From NCBI RefSeq assembly GCF_025961575.1, contig NZ_JAOQNX010000027.1, positions 1 through 64,000 on the forward strand: a stretch of 64,000 bases of DNA. The letters run 5' to 3'. The stretch is from Rhodoblastus acidophilus (GTDB lineage Bacteria > Pseudomonadota > Alphaproteobacteria > Rhizobiales > Beijerinckiaceae). The translations under genes and the position numbers were made by a program. Of the stretch, positions 25,647-35,771 are shown in pieces (the first letter of the stretch is position 1; each line of letters starts with the position of its first letter). Under the pieces are notes generated by a model. The model ran no database searches. It was not told the DNA's origin and worked only from the letters and a program-made list of their open reading frames with translations.

Positions 25647-27980
25647 TCAATTGGCGAGGCGGCGGCGCCGCCCCAGCCGCATCAGCGCGGCGACGGTCGG
25701 ACGCAGGATCAGCAGGTCGGCGACCAGGGCCGCGATCATGGCGAAGGCGCTGAGCCAGCCGAACAAGCGTAGCAGCGGCAGGTTGGAGAAGGCCAGCGCC
25801 TCGAGGCCGCAGGCCAGCACCAATGCGGTGAGGATCAGGGCGGGTCCGATCAGGATGGTCGAGCGGGCCACCGCCCGCGTCGGATCGGCATCGGGCTCGT
25901 CCTCCTGCTGCATCCTGTTGATGAAATGTATGGTCGCCGAGAGCCCGAGGCCAAAGGACACGATCAGGGCGATCACGCTGGCGAATTGCAGGCCGTCGCC
26001 GAGATAGCGCAGCAGCGCGCCGGCAAGGAAGACCGGAAACACGCCGGCCGGCACGCAGGCGAGCGCGACGGGCAGCGAGCGGAAGGCGAGCCCGATGAAA
26101 GCGGCGACAAAGGCGAATTCGATGGTCAGCCCGCGGTTGAGCTTGTCGATCATGTCGGCGCTGTTGCGCGCGGCGATCACGGACAGGCCGGTGGGCTGGA
26201 TGGTGTAGCCGGGATGTTTGGCGCGCACGGCGTCGAGCCTTGCGTTCAATTGCTCGACGATGGGCAGCAGCCGTCCCGCATCCTTGTCGGGCACGCGTCC
26301 GGAAATCAGCGCGGACTGCCGGTCCGGGGTGACGAAGCGCCCGACCAGGAAAGGCGGCAGCATGTCGACATATTGTTCGAGCGTGGCGACATCGCTCTGC
26401 CCGAGCTTTTCCGCGAGCCAGCGGCGCAGGGTTTCGACCGACCAGACGTTGGCGATCCCCGGCTGCTCCTCCATGGCGCTGTGCACCTCGCCCAGCACCG
26501 CCAGCGTCTCCGGCGTGTAAAGACCGGCGCCCGAGGGGAAGCCGACGAACACGTCGATCGGATTGGCGCCGTTCAGCTTGGCGTCGAGCCGCTCGCTGGC
26601 CTCGACCACATGCTCCTGGTCCGGCGTCAGATCGGCGAGCCGATAGCGCGGCGTCAGCCCGGAATAGACAAAGCCGAGCGCGACCACGACGACGAGGCCG
26701 ATCAGCGCATAGGCGCCAGGCCGGCGCAGCATGCGCTCGGCGACGAAACCGCAAAAACTGCGCAGCGCCTGCACGCCGAAGTCGCGGCCGGCCGCCGGCA
26801 GCACCTCGCGGCGCGGCGCGATCAGCACGCCGAGCGCCGGAATCAGCGTGAGCACGGCGACGAGCGCGATCAGGATCGACAGCGCGCCGGCATGGCCGAA
26901 GGCGCGGATCATGTCGGAATCGGAGAAGAACAGCCCGACCATGGACAGGCCGGCCGCGGCATGGGTGAGCACGCAGGCCGGCCCGACGACGCGCAAAGCG
27001 GCGGCAAAAGCCTCCTGGCGCGTCGCCCCGGCGATGATCCGGTCGCGCGCCGCAAAAGTCATCTGCATGCTGTCGGAAAAACTGATGACCATGATCAGCG
27101 GGGTCATCACATTCAAAAACATGTTGAGCTGGAAACCGAGCCAGCCGAGCGCCCCGAGCGAAAACAGAATGGCGGCGAGCGGCGGCGCCGCCGCGATGAT
27201 CATGAAGGAGATGCGGCGGAAGAACAGGATGGCGATCAGGCAGCCGGCGGAGAGGCCCAAGGCGTTGTAGACGATGCGGTCGCGCTCCAGCGCCTTGCGG
27301 ATTTCGAGCTGCATCACGGGCACGCCGGACAATTGCGCGGTCACCGGCGCGCCCGCGAGATTTTCGTCCAGCGTGCGCCTGATGTCGCCGATCACGGGCC
27401 CAAGCCGCCGCCCGTCGACAATGTCCGGTTCCAGCGACAGCACGACCAGGGCGAAATCGCCGTTTTCGGAGAGCAGCCGCCCGCGCACGAGTTCGTTGGC
27501 CAAAACCTGTTTGACGAGCGCCTGATAAGCCTCGCCCTCGGGCAGCGGGTCGGGGAACAGCGGCGTCGGCAGCCCGCCGTTCAGCGCCGGCTGTCGCGCG
27601 GAAAACATCGAGATCACCCCGCGCGCGCCTTCCACCAATTGCATGTCGGTGACGGCGGCGCGCAATTTCTCGACCGTGTCGCGCTCCAGCACATCCTTGC
27701 CCTCGACCACGACGAGGACGTCATATTCGGACGAGGGGAATTTCTTCGAAATCTGCTCGAACTGGCGGAATTCGGCGGAATCGTTGCGGAACAGCTGGCT
27801 CAAGGAATCGTCGATGGCGATGCGCTGGACGCCGAACACGGCGACGACCGCGAGCACGGCGGCGACAATGACGGTCAGGATCGGCGCGCGCAAGCCGAGC
27901 CGCCCGATACGTTCAAGTCCGAGCGCGATGGCCCGCTGGTTTTCATCGGAATTGGGCACGTCGGCAGTCCATTGAGACAA
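25647..27980 (-). CDS. RND-superfamily (MMPL-type) exporter
   Basis: A 777-aa inner-membrane protein with the RND duplication. Helix 1 is near residues 35-55 (PILTVIVAAVLAVVAVFGVQ), a large periplasmic loop follows, then helices 2-6 (about 235-395), helix 7 (about 430-450), a second loop and helices 8-12 (about 625-770). GTAxTH-like parts read VLTHAAAGLSMVGLF and FGLGLSATIHFINRM. This architecture matches MMPL/HpnN-like exporters of lipids such as hopanoids, but no hopanoid gene is nearby. TTG 27980 is the assumed start, with GGA six to ten bases upstream; a GTG seven codons later is possible. Confidence 0.88.
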   Translation of the reverse strand: MSQWTADVPNSDENQRAIALGLERIGRLGLRAPILTVIVAAVLAVVAVFGVQRIAIDDSLSQLFRNDSAEFRQFEQISKKFPSSEYDVLVVVEGKDVLERDTVEKLRAAVTDMQLVEGARGVISMFSARQPALNGGLPTPLFPDPLPEGEAYQALVKQVLANELVRGRLLSENGDFALVVLSLEPDIVDGRRLGPVIGDIRRTLDENLAGAPVTAQLSGVPVMQLEIRKALERDRIVYNALGLSAGCLIAILFFRRISFMIIAAAPPLAAILFSLGALGWLGFQLNMFLNVMTPLIMVISFSDSMQMTFAARDRIIAGATRQEAFAAALRVVGPACVLTHAAAGLSMVGLFFSDSDMIRAFGHAGALSILIALVAVLTLIPALGVLIAPRREVLPAAGRDFGVQALRSFCGFVAERMLRRPGAYALIGLVVVVALGFVYSGLTPRYRLADLTPDQEHVVEASERLDAKLNGANPIDVFVGFPSGAGLYTPETLAVLGEVHSAMEEQPGIANVWSVETLRRWLAEKLGQSDVATLEQYVDMLPPFLVGRFVTPDRQSALISGRVPDKDAGRLLPIVEQLNARLDAVRAKHPGYTIQPTGLSVIAARNSADMIDKLNRGLTIEFAFVAAFIGLAFRSLPVALACVPAGVFPVFLAGALLRYLGDGLQFASVIALIVSFGLGLSATIHFINRMQQEDEPDADPTRAVARSTILIGPALILTALVLACGLEALAFSNLPLLRLFGWLSAFAMIAALVADLLILRPTVAALMRLGRRRRLAN

Positions 27981-28265
27981 TTCATGTCCGGCTGAGCCGG
28001 AAACGCGGCTGTCGCCACAGGGTTGCTAAAAACTGAACCGACGCACTCAAGCCGTGAAACGTAAAAGCATCCTTAACGATGTGCAGTAGAAAAAAAAGCT
28101 CGGATTTTGTCAACGGAGCGCTTGAGCGCGGCTGTCAAGAAAAGCCAACATTAACCTAGCGTCATCACGCCATTTTTGTTGCCTCCGTCACAGGATCGGG
28201 AGAAGGTCCCGCAAAGGTCAGGGCAGCCGAACGGGCGCGCCGCCACGTTTAACGGAACATCAACC

Positions 28266-28706
28266 ATGAGCCGCATCGTCTATCTGCTGAACGGCCCCAA
28301 TCTCAACCTGCTCGGCAAACGCGAGCCGGAGATTTACGGCCGCGAGACCCTCGACGACGTCGAGCGCGACTGTCGCGCGCTCTGCGCCGAATTGAAGCTC
28401 GACCTGCGTTTTTTTCAAAGCAACCGCGAATACGAGCTGATCGACTGGATTCACGAGGCGCGCGGCGTCGCCGGCGGCATTGTCATCAACCCCGCCGCCT
28501 TCACCCACACCTCCGTCGCCCTGCTCGACGCGCTCAACGCCTTTGAAGGCCCGGTGATTGAGGTCCACATTTCGAATGTCCACAAGCGCGAGTCGTTTCG
28601 CCATCACTCCTACGTGTCGCTGCGCGCCGAAGGCGTGATCGCGGGCTGCGGCGTGCAGGGCTACCAGTTCGCGCTGCGCCGCGTCGCCGCCCTGCTGGAG
28701 GCTTAG
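28266..28706 (+). CDS. aroQ: 3-dehydroquinate dehydratase, type II
   Basis: A 146-aa shikimate pathway enzyme converting 3-dehydroquinate to 3-dehydroshikimate. It starts [20 protein letters not shown], with the active-site Arg and the Tyr of [20 protein letters not shown] and [20 protein letters not shown] carry the substrate-binding Asn/His/Arg. It is full length. ATG 28266 was chosen because it gives the standard N-terminus. The stop overlaps the convergent YdhR-like gene by four bases. Confidence 0.97.
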   Translation: MSRIVYLLNGPNLNLLGKREPEIYGRETLDDVERDCRALCAELKLDLRFFQSNREYELIDWIHEARGVAGGIVINPAAFTHTSVALLDALNAFEGPVIEVHISNVHKRESFRHHSYVSLRAEGVIAGCGVQGYQFALRRVAALLEA

Positions 28707-28993
28707 GCGTTCTCGACCGTGACGGGCGCGTGATAAAAGGAAATCTCGGGCGCGACGCCATAGACCTGCGTCACTGTCTCCCGCCACGCCTCAGTATAAA
28801 GCCGCTCGGCGGCGGCGCGGTCGCCCCAGAAATAGACCGCGCCGGCCGTCAACCCGTCCTCGGACAAAAGATAGGTTTTGCGCAGCAGACCCTCGCGGCC
28901 CCGATATTTCGGCGCGGTGCCCTCGAACTTTGTCTTCGCCTCCTCGAGCGTCATCGGTTTTGACAGCGCGAATTTCACATGGGTCACGATCAC
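28703..28993 (-). CDS. YdhR-like small dimeric alpha/beta-barrel protein
   Basis: A 96-aa protein resembling the YdhR/antibiotic-biosynthesis-monooxygenase ferredoxin-like fold: [40 protein letters not shown] and [23 protein letters not shown] 28993 has AGGAGG six to ten bases upstream. The function is not known; some relatives bind small aromatic or quinone-like molecules. A second member of this fold lies at 39128. Confidence 0.75.
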   Translation of the reverse strand: MIVTHVKFALSKPMTLEEAKTKFEGTAPKYRGREGLLRKTYLLSEDGLTAGAVYFWGDRAAAERLYTEAWRETVTQVYGVAPEISFYHAPVTVENA

Positions 28994-29091
28994 GGCGCCC
29001 TCCTCCTTTACGGCGCAGAATTATAGCACGCGATCCCATGGCCGGGCCCGAGGCGGCGCCCTACATGTTCACGGCAACCCCGGGAGACCCC

Positions 29092-30426
29092 ATGTCGCAA
29101 CGCCGCTTCGAGAGCAAAGCCCTGGCCGTTCCGAGTTCGCGCCTGTCGCGGCTCTCCCGCCTCGGCGGCCTCGCCTCCGCCATCGCCGGCAATGTCGCCG
29201 CCGATGCGGCGCGCCGTTTTGTGCGCGGCGAGCGCCCGCGCATGGAGGACCTGCTGCTCACCCCCGCCAATGCGCAAAAACTCGCCGACGAACTGGCGCG
29301 GATGCGCGGCGCGGCGATGAAGGTGGGACAATTGATCTCGATGGATGCAGGCGATCTGCTGCCCGCCGAACTCGCCGACATTCTGGCGCGCCTGCGCGCC
29401 GAGGCCCATCACATGCCCTGGGTGCAGTTGCGGCGCGTACTGAACCAGGCCTGGGGCGCGGACTGGCGCCAAAATTTCGAAACTTTTGACACGCATCCGA
29501 TCGCCGCCGCCTCGATCGGCCAGGTTCACCGGGCGCGGACGCGCGACGGCCGCGACCTCGCGATAAAGGTGCAATATCCCGGCGTGCGCGCCAGCATCGA
29601 CTCCGACGTCAACAATGTCGCCGCGCTGATCCGCATCGCCGGCCTGATCCCCAAAACCGTCGACATCGCGCCCATGCTCGAAGAGGCCAAGGGCCAATTG
29701 CATGAAGAGGCGGATTATGAATACGAGGGCCGCCGCCTCGCCGAATTCGGCGCGCTGCTGGCGAACAACCCGGATTTTGTCGTCCCGGCGCTCGACCCGG
29801 ATCTCACGCGAAAAAACATTTTGGCGATGGATTTTGTTGACGGTGTCCCGATCGACGCTCTCGAAACCGCGCCGCAGGCGGAGCGCGACCGCGCGATGAC
29901 GCTGCTGATCGGCCTGCTGTTTCGCGAACTCTTCGAGTTCCGCCTGATGCAGACCGACCCGAATTTCGCCAATTACCGCTACGCGCCCGAAACCGGCCGG
30001 ATCGTCCTGCTGGATTTTGGCGCGACGCGCGCCTTCCCCGAAGAATTTGTCGCGCTCTATCGCCGCCTGCTGCGCTCAGGCATGGAGGGCGACCGCGCGG
30101 GCCTGCGCGACGCCGCGCGAAACATCGGATTCTTGTCCCCCAAAGCGCCGGCCGGGCTGGAGCGGGCCATGCTCGACATGTTCGAATTGTCGATCGAACC
30201 GTTGCGCCAACAAGAACCCTTCGACTTCGGCGCCTCGGACCTCGCGCTGCGGCTGCGCGACGCCGGCATGGCGCTGGCGGAGCATCGCGAACACTGCACT
30301 CTGCCGCCGATGGACACGCTGTTCCTGCAACGCAAATTCGGCGGCATCTATCTGCTGGCGACGCGAATGCGGGCGCGCGTCGCCCTGCGCGACTTGATCA
30401 CCCCACATCTCTCATCAGGGGTTTAG
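29092..30426 (+). CDS. ABC1/UbiB-family atypical kinase
   Basis: A 444-aa protein of the AarF/UbiB/COQ8 family. It has the KxGQ motif in AMKVGQLISMDAGDLLP, the Ala-rich nucleotide loop AAASIGQVHRA, the ion-pair Lys in DLAIKVQYPGVRAS, the family motif EEADYEYEGR, and the metal-binding region LLDFGATRAF. This family supports ubiquinone synthesis as an ATPase. No C-terminal membrane helices are clear, unlike UbiB itself. ATG 29092 has GGGAG six bases upstream. It overlaps the convergent repeat-protein gene by 12 bases. Confidence 0.9.
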   Translation: MSQRRFESKALAVPSSRLSRLSRLGGLASAIAGNVAADAARRFVRGERPRMEDLLLTPANAQKLADELARMRGAAMKVGQLISMDAGDLLPAELADILARLRAEAHHMPWVQLRRVLNQAWGADWRQNFETFDTHPIAAASIGQVHRARTRDGRDLAIKVQYPGVRASIDSDVNNVAALIRIAGLIPKTVDIAPMLEEAKGQLHEEADYEYEGRRLAEFGALLANNPDFVVPALDPDLTRKNILAMDFVDGVPIDALETAPQAERDRAMTLLIGLLFRELFEFRLMQTDPNFANYRYAPETGRIVLLDFGATRAFPEEFVALYRRLLRSGMEGDRAGLRDAARNIGFLSPKAPAGLERAMLDMFELSIEPLRQQEPFDFGASDLALRLRDAGMALAEHREHCTLPPMDTLFLQRKFGGIYLLATRMRARVALRDLITPHLSSGV

Positions 30427-33400
30427 CAGCGCCAGCAGCGCATCGATCTGGCTCCCCGACATGGCCTGCAACTGGTTGGTGGTCAGGGCGCTGGCCTGCG
30501 CCGTGGTCAAGCCGGCGATGGTCGTGGTCGACAATCCAGCGATCTGCGACGTGCTGAGTTCGCCCAGGATCAGCGACCGCCACGCGGTCGAGGAAGCGGC
30601 GTTGAGCTCGGAGGCCTTCAGGCTCTGGACCTGCGCCGAGCTCAGCGCCTGCAGCTGATCCGTCGACAGCCTGTCCAAGGCGGCCGCGCTCAGGCCGGAA
30701 AGCTGGAGGGCGCTGAGCTGGTCCACGGCGAGCGCGCGGATGGAGGCGGTCGCCAGGCTTCCGATCTGCGCCGATGTGAGGGCGCGGGTCTGGTCGCTGG
30801 TCAGCCCGGAAAGCTGGGTCGTGGTCAGATTGGCCAGCGCGGTCGTGGACAGCGAGGCGATCTGCGCTTTGGTGAGCCCATAGACCTGTGTCGCAGACAG
30901 GCCTTGCAGCTCATCGGCGCTCAAGGCGCCGATCCCGGCGGTGCTCAGCGCGCCGATTTGCGCGGAGCTGAATCCGCTCACCTGGGCGCTGCTCAGCGCG
31001 CCGACTGCGGCGGTCGAAAGCCCCGCGAGTTGGGACGTCGAGAGCTCGCCGATGTCGAGCGCCTGGACGCCGGCGCTGCTCAGAGCGTTGATCTGAGAGG
31101 CTTTCAAGCTTTGGGTCTGCGCGGTGCTCAAGGCCTGCAGCTGCGCCGTCGACATCCTGCCGAGCGCGCTCGCGCTCAGGCCGGAAAGCTGCGCCGTGCT
31201 GAGCTGGCCGGCGCTGAGCGCCTGGACCGAGGCCGAGGCCAGACCGCCGATCTGCGCCGCCGTGAGCGCGCGGACCTGAGCCGAGGTCAGCCCCGACACT
31301 TGCGCCGTGGTGAGGTTGGACAAAGCCGCCGTGGACAAGGCGCCGATCTGCGCCGCCTTCAGCCCCGACAGCTGGTCGGAGGACCAGCCCTGGATTTCGT
31401 CAGCGCTCAGCGCGCCGACCTGCGCGGCGCTCAGGGCGCCGATTTGCGCCGAGGTGAGGGCGTGCACCTGGCTGCTGCTCAATTGGGCGACGGAGGTCGA
31501 CATGCCCGCAATCTGCGCGCTCGACAATTCGCCGACGTCGAGCGCCTGCAGCGCCGCGTCGCTCATCGCCTTGAGCTGGGCGGCCTTCAGGCTCTGGGTC
31601 TGCTCCGTGGTCAGCGCCTGCAGCTGGGCCGTCGAAAGTTTTCCGAGCGCGGTCGCGCTCAGGGCGGAAAGCTGGGCCGTGCTGAGCTGGCTCACCGCGA
31701 GCGCCTGGACGGAGCCGGTGGCGAGACTGGCGATCTGCGCAGCGGTCAGCGCGCGCGTTTGCGCGGTTGTCAGCGCCGAGAGCTGGCCGGTGCTGAAGGC
31801 GCTGAGCGCGGTCGTCGACAGCGCCGCGATCTGCTCGCTCCTCAGCCCCGCCATTTGATCGGCGCTCAGACGCTGGAGTTCGTCGGCGCTCAGCGCGCCA
31901 AGCCCGGCGGCGCTCAAAGCGGCGACTTGCGCCGAAGTCAACCCGCTCACCTGGGCGCTGCTCAGCTGGGCGGCGGCGGTGGTCGACAGGCCGGCGAGTT
32001 GCGTGGTCGAGAGTTCGGACACGTCCAGCGCCTGGAGGGCGGCGGCGGCGAGGGCGTTGAGCTGGACAGCCTTCAGGCTTTGCGTCTGCGCGGTGGTCAG
32101 CGCCTGCAGTTGCGCCGTCGACAGTTTGGCCAGCGCGGTCGCGCTGAGGCCGGACAGCTGCGCCGTGCTGAGCAGGTCGGCGGCCAGCGCCTGGACGGAC
32201 GCGGTCGCGAGGCCGGCGACTTGCGCTGCCGTGAGCGCGCGGGTCTGCGCCGTCGTCAAGGCCGAAAGCTGGCCGGTGGTGAAATTGCCCAGCGCGGTCG
32301 TCGACAGCGCGCCGATTTGCGCGGCCTTCAGCCCCGCCAATTGGTCCGCGGTCCAGCCCTGGAGTTCGTCCGCGCTCAGCGCGCCGAGGCCCGCGGCGCT
32401 CAGGGCGCCAATCTGCGCCGAGGTGAAGCCGCTCGCCTGGGCGCTGCTCAGCTGGGCCGCGGCGGCGGTGGAAAGGCCGGCGAGTTGCGCGGTCGAAAGT
32501 TCGGACACGTCCAGCGCCTGGAGCGCTGCGGCGGCGAGGGCGTTGAGCTGAACGGCCTTCAAGCTTTGCGTCTGCGCTGTCGTCAGAGCCTGCAGTTGCG
32601 CCGTCGACAATTTTGTCAGCGCGGTCGCGCTCAGGGCGGACAGCTGCGTCGTGCTGAGCTGGCCCGCCGCGAGCGCCTGAACGGAGGCCGTGGCCAGCCC
32701 GGCGATCTGCGCCGCCGTGAGCGCGCGCGTCTGGTCCGTGCTCAGGCCGGACAGCTGCCCGGTCGTGAATTTGTTGAGCGTCGCCGCGGAGAGCCCGGCG
32801 ATCTGCGTCCTGGTGAGCGCGCCGATCTGCTCCGGCGACCAGCCCTGCAGTTCGTCGGCGCTCAGCGCGCCAATGTCGGCGGCGGTCAAGGCGGCGATCT
32901 GCGCGGATGTGAAACCGCTCACCTGGGCGGCGCTCAGCTGGGCGGCGGCCGCGGTGGAAAGGCCCGCGAGTTGCGCGGTCGAGAATTCGCCGACGTCGAG
33001 CGCCTGAAGCGCGGCGGCGCTCATGGCGTTGAGCTGGGCGGCCTTCAGGCTCTGGGTCTGGGCGGTGGTCAGCGCCTGCAGCTGATCGGTCGAAAACTTG
33101 CCGATCGCGGTCGCGCTCAGGCCGGAGATTTGCGTGGTGCTGAGCAGGCTCACCGCCAGCGCCTGGACCGTGTCCGAGGCGAGGCCGGCGATTTGCGTCG
33201 CCGTGAGCGCGCGCGTCTGGTCCGTGGTCAGCGCCGCCATTTGCGCCGTGGAGAACTTGTTGAGCGTCGCCGCGGAGAGGCCGCCGATCTGCGTCCTGGT
33301 GAGCGCGCCCATCTGCTCCGGCGACCAGCCCTGCAGTTCGTCGGCGCTCAGCGCGCCGATCTGGGCCGCGGACAGGCCGGAAATCTGCTGGGTGGTGAAA

Positions 33401-33645
33401 GCGTCGACCTGGGTTTGCGTCAGCGCCATGAGCGCGCCAAGCGTCAGTCCGCTCACCGCCGTCTTCGAAAAACCGCTGATCTGACTGGCCGAGAACGCCT
33501 CCAGCGCCTGCGTCGTCATCGCATTGATCTGCGTGGCGCTCAGGGCGCTGACCTGACCGGTCTGCAGGGCGGCGACGTCGTCCGTGCTCAGCGCGCGCAT
33601 CATCGCCTGGGTCAGGGACGAGATTACGGTCGATCCGACGATCAT
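30415..33645 (-). CDS. Giant tandem-repeat protein rich in LSTAQL-type motifs (1076 aa)
   Basis: Made almost wholly of short units of the form L(S/T)xxQ(L/I)xxL, for example [20 protein letters not shown]. The units form a higher-order repeat of 162 residues present six times, each with the landmark [10 protein letters not shown]. There are no Cys, few charged residues, no signal peptide, no membrane segment and no RTX nonapeptides. The N-terminus reads [20 protein letters not shown]; the end is [17 protein letters not shown] 33645 has GGGAG nine bases upstream. A surface or secreted structural protein is plausible, since similar LT/AQ repeats occur in large proteins of other Proteobacteria, but function and export route are unknown. 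Confidence 0.85.
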   Translation of the reverse strand: MIVGSTVISSLTQAMMRALSTDDVAALQTGQVSALSATQINAMTTQALEAFSASQISGFSKTAVSGLTLGALMALTQTQVDAFTTQQISGLSAAQIGALSADELQGWSPEQMGALTRTQIGGLSAATLNKFSTAQMAALTTDQTRALTATQIAGLASDTVQALAVSLLSTTQISGLSATAIGKFSTDQLQALTTAQTQSLKAAQLNAMSAAALQALDVGEFSTAQLAGLSTAAAAQLSAAQVSGFTSAQIAALTAADIGALSADELQGWSPEQIGALTRTQIAGLSAATLNKFTTGQLSGLSTDQTRALTAAQIAGLATASVQALAAGQLSTTQLSALSATALTKLSTAQLQALTTAQTQSLKAVQLNALAAAALQALDVSELSTAQLAGLSTAAAAQLSSAQASGFTSAQIGALSAAGLGALSADELQGWTADQLAGLKAAQIGALSTTALGNFTTGQLSALTTAQTRALTAAQVAGLATASVQALAADLLSTAQLSGLSATALAKLSTAQLQALTTAQTQSLKAVQLNALAAAALQALDVSELSTTQLAGLSTTAAAQLSSAQVSGLTSAQVAALSAAGLGALSADELQRLSADQMAGLRSEQIAALSTTALSAFSTGQLSALTTAQTRALTAAQIASLATGSVQALAVSQLSTAQLSALSATALGKLSTAQLQALTTEQTQSLKAAQLKAMSDAALQALDVGELSSAQIAGMSTSVAQLSSSQVHALTSAQIGALSAAQVGALSADEIQGWSSDQLSGLKAAQIGALSTAALSNLTTAQVSGLTSAQVRALTAAQIGGLASASVQALSAGQLSTAQLSGLSASALGRMSTAQLQALSTAQTQSLKASQINALSSAGVQALDIGELSTSQLAGLSTAAVGALSSAQVSGFSSAQIGALSTAGIGALSADELQGLSATQVYGLTKAQIASLSTTALANLTTTQLSGLTSDQTRALTSAQIGSLATASIRALAVDQLSALQLSGLSAAALDRLSTDQLQALSSAQVQSLKASELNAASSTAWRSLILGELSTSQIAGLSTTTIAGLTTAQASALTTNQLQAMSGSQIDALLALLNP

Positions 33646-33820
33646 GGCGCTGCTCTCCCGGCGCCGTGAACCGCGCCGTTTCAATGGACTGTTCGCAAAG
33701 CTCTCACCCCGGCGCCGCCATGGGTCGCCCAGGGGATCAACAAACATGGCTCGCGCGAGCCCGGCGCCGGTCACATGATGTGTACGAAAGTTCAGGCTTC
33801 CGAAACGGCTCCCCCGATCG
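30907..33820. repeat. Six tandem 486-bp repeats inside the repeat-protein gene
   Basis: The stretch that encodes ADELQG begins near 30907, 31393, 31876, 32362, 32848 and 33334, so spacing is 486 bp with one unit of 483. The units are strongly but not perfectly alike, and neighbours look most alike, as expected from unequal crossing over or gene conversion. The outermost unit runs into the unique N-terminal part before 33645. Confidence 0.8.
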
Positions 33821-34046
33821 CGGCGACGCAAGCCACAACCTAAGGTTGTGTACTGAAGCGGCTGTTAATTTTCCGTTAACCGTGCGCGCGCTTTGCGCTC
33901 GAGCCGCCTGCGCGCTCTACGGAGGTCCAAGCCGAAAGGCGCGGAAGCATAGCCCCCGCCGCGCAAGCTCCCCGCTCGAATTAACGGTCCCTTCAGCAAT
34001 TCAACTCAGAATTGCATTACAAAACAGATCGATAGGCCCCCTGCCC
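33646..34046. other. Divergent intergenic region, repeat protein / chemoreceptor
   Basis: About 400 bp between the two starts with no supported gene. It contains the inverted repeat CACAACC-TAA-GGTTGTG at 33834-33850 and the CtrA-like site at 33865-33880. It should hold promoters for both genes. Confidence 0.6.
33865..33880 (+). promoter_or_regulatory. Putative CtrA binding site
   Basis: TTAATTTTCCGTTAAC fits the full CtrA consensus TTAA-N7-TTAA(C) exactly. It lies 167 bp upstream of the chemoreceptor start and 219 bp from the repeat-protein start. CtrA controls motility and chemotaxis genes in many alphaproteobacteria. Binding is not shown. Confidence 0.5.
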
Positions 34047-35531
34047 ATGTTTTTCTCCGTGAGACCCGAGACTGCCAAAGCCGTGGATGCGCTTGCCGCC
34101 CTGGATCGCGCGCAGGCGATCATCCAGTTCGACATGGAGGGAACGATCCTCACCGCCAACGAGAATTTCTTGAAGCTGGTCGGCTACGCGCTGGGTGAGA
34201 TCAAGGGGAAGAAGCACGCTATCTTCGTCGACGCCGGCGAGCGCGAGGGCGAGGCCTATAAGACATTCTGGACGGACCTGCGCGCCGGGACATATCGGCA
34301 ATCCGAATTCAAGCGCATCGGCAAGGACGGCAAGGCGTTCTGGATCCAGGGCACCTATGCGCCGCTGATCGACCGGGCGGGCCGACCCTATGGCGTGATC
34401 AAATTCGCGGTCGACATCACCGCGCAGGTCTTGCGCAACGCCGACACCGGCGGCCAGCTTTGCGCCCTGCACAAGGCGCAGGCGGTGATCGAGTTCGACC
34501 TCGACGGCCGCATCCTCACCGCCAACGAGAATTTCCTGAAAACCATGGGCTATGCGCTCGCGGAAATTCAAGGCAAGCGCCACGAAATCTTCATCGATCC
34601 GCCCGAACGAGACTCGGCCGACTACCGCAAGTTCTGGGAGCGTCTGCGCAGCGGCGAATACCAGGCCGGGCAATTCCACCGCCTGGGCAAGGGCGGCCGC
34701 GAGGTCTGGATTCAGGGCGCGTATAATCCGATCTTCGACATGGAGGGCAAGCCCTACAAGGTGGTCAAATTCGCCACCGACATCACCGCGCAGGTCGCGC
34801 AACAGAAGCGCGACGAGATTCACAAGGCGATCGACGCCGATCTCGCACGCATCACGGAAGCGGTGTCGAGCGCCTCGCATGAGGCCGTGGAAGCCGCGGC
34901 GGCCTCCACGCAAGCGTCGAGCAACGTTCAGTCGGTCGCCGCCGGCGCCGAGGAGCTGTCCGCCTCCTTCCAGGAAATCGCGCGCCAGGTCGGCGAAGCC
35001 AACCAGATCACCCTCGCGGCGGCCGAACAGGCGCGCAAGACCACCGGCTTCGTCGCCGGATTGTCGAACGAGGCGCAGCGCATCGGCGACGTCGTGCGGC
35101 TGATCAACGACATTGCGACGCAGACCAATCTGCTCGCGCTGAACGCCACCATCGAGGCCGCGCGCGCGGGCGAGGCGGGCCGCGGCTTCGCCGTCGTCGC
35201 GGCGGAAGTCAAGACGCTCGCCACCCGCACCGCCAAGGCGACCGAGGAGATCGGGCAGACCGTCGCCTCGGTCCAGAACTCCACCGCCCAGGCCGCGCAG
35301 GCCATCGAGGCGATCGGCGCGACCTTTCAGAAAGTCGGCGAGATCAACGCGGCGGTCGCGCAAGCGGTCGAGGCGCAGTCCAGCGTCACCGCCGACATTT
35401 CGCAAAACATGCAGGTCGCGGCGGGCGGCGTCGAGGCCATCACCCATTCGATGAACCGAATCGCCGAAGCGACAACGAAAATCGACGAAGCCGCGCATAA
35501 GGTGCGGGCGATCTCCCAAGCGGCCGCCTGA
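34047..35531 (+). CDS. Soluble methyl-accepting chemotaxis protein with two PAS domains
   Basis: A 494-aa cytoplasmic chemoreceptor without membrane segments. Two near-duplicate PAS domains (about 18-130 and 138-252) share TANENFLK(L/T)(V/M)GY and end FA(V/T)DITAQV, a form that often binds haem or flavin. The MCP signalling domain follows, with the conserved hairpin tip [20 protein letters not shown] and [17 protein letters not shown]. It would sense redox or an internal ligand and signal to CheA/CheW, which are not in the window. The ribosome site is weak. The upstream CtrA-like site suggests cell-cycle-linked control. Confidence 0.94.
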   Translation: MFFSVRPETAKAVDALAALDRAQAIIQFDMEGTILTANENFLKLVGYALGEIKGKKHAIFVDAGEREGEAYKTFWTDLRAGTYRQSEFKRIGKDGKAFWIQGTYAPLIDRAGRPYGVIKFAVDITAQVLRNADTGGQLCALHKAQAVIEFDLDGRILTANENFLKTMGYALAEIQGKRHEIFIDPPERDSADYRKFWERLRSGEYQAGQFHRLGKGGREVWIQGAYNPIFDMEGKPYKVVKFATDITAQVAQQKRDEIHKAIDADLARITEAVSSASHEAVEAAAASTQASSNVQSVAAGAEELSASFQEIARQVGEANQITLAAAEQARKTTGFVAGLSNEAQRIGDVVRLINDIATQTNLLALNATIEAARAGEAGRGFAVVAAEVKTLATRTAKATEEIGQTVASVQNSTAQAAQAIEAIGATFQKVGEINAAVAQAVEAQSSVTADISQNMQVAAGGVEAITHSMNRIAEATTKIDEAAHKVRAISQAAA

Positions 35532-35735
35532 AAACCGCCTGCGCGCAGATTTTCCGCGCAGGCGCTCGTGTCGCCCGCGAGCGCGAGGAGAGGACCAGGT
35601 CGCAACCGGCGCCGGCGCTCTGCCGTCGTTTTTAGTGGAATTTATTTTTTCTATAGACTAGATAAACATTATCGTGCGACGAGCGGCCGGAGGAAGCGCC
35701 GCCTCGCCGCGCTGGAGAAGGCTGGAGCGCCAGAC

Positions 35736-35771
35736 ATGAACGAACAGATCCGGACGCCGCGCCGCGCATGA
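35736..35771 (+). CDS. Possible 11-aa upstream frame coupled to the DUF1847 gene
   Basis: ATG at 35736 opens an 11-codon frame (MNEQIRTPRRA) ending in a TGA that overlaps the next ATG (GCATGA). GGAG stands eight bases before it, whereas the downstream gene has no clear ribosome site of its own. This fits translational coupling, but so short a frame could also be chance. Confidence 0.3.
   Translation: MNEQIRTPRRA

Noticed and set aside
25926-27995. 689-codon plus-strand frame over the MMPL exporter
   Set aside because: Shadow frame without membrane or domain pattern; the minus strand shows the RND duplication.
30904-33669. 921-codon plus-strand frame opposite the repeat protein
   Set aside because: Its Arg/Gly/Ala-rich repeat is only the mirror of the periodic minus-strand gene, which has a ribosome site and sensible composition.
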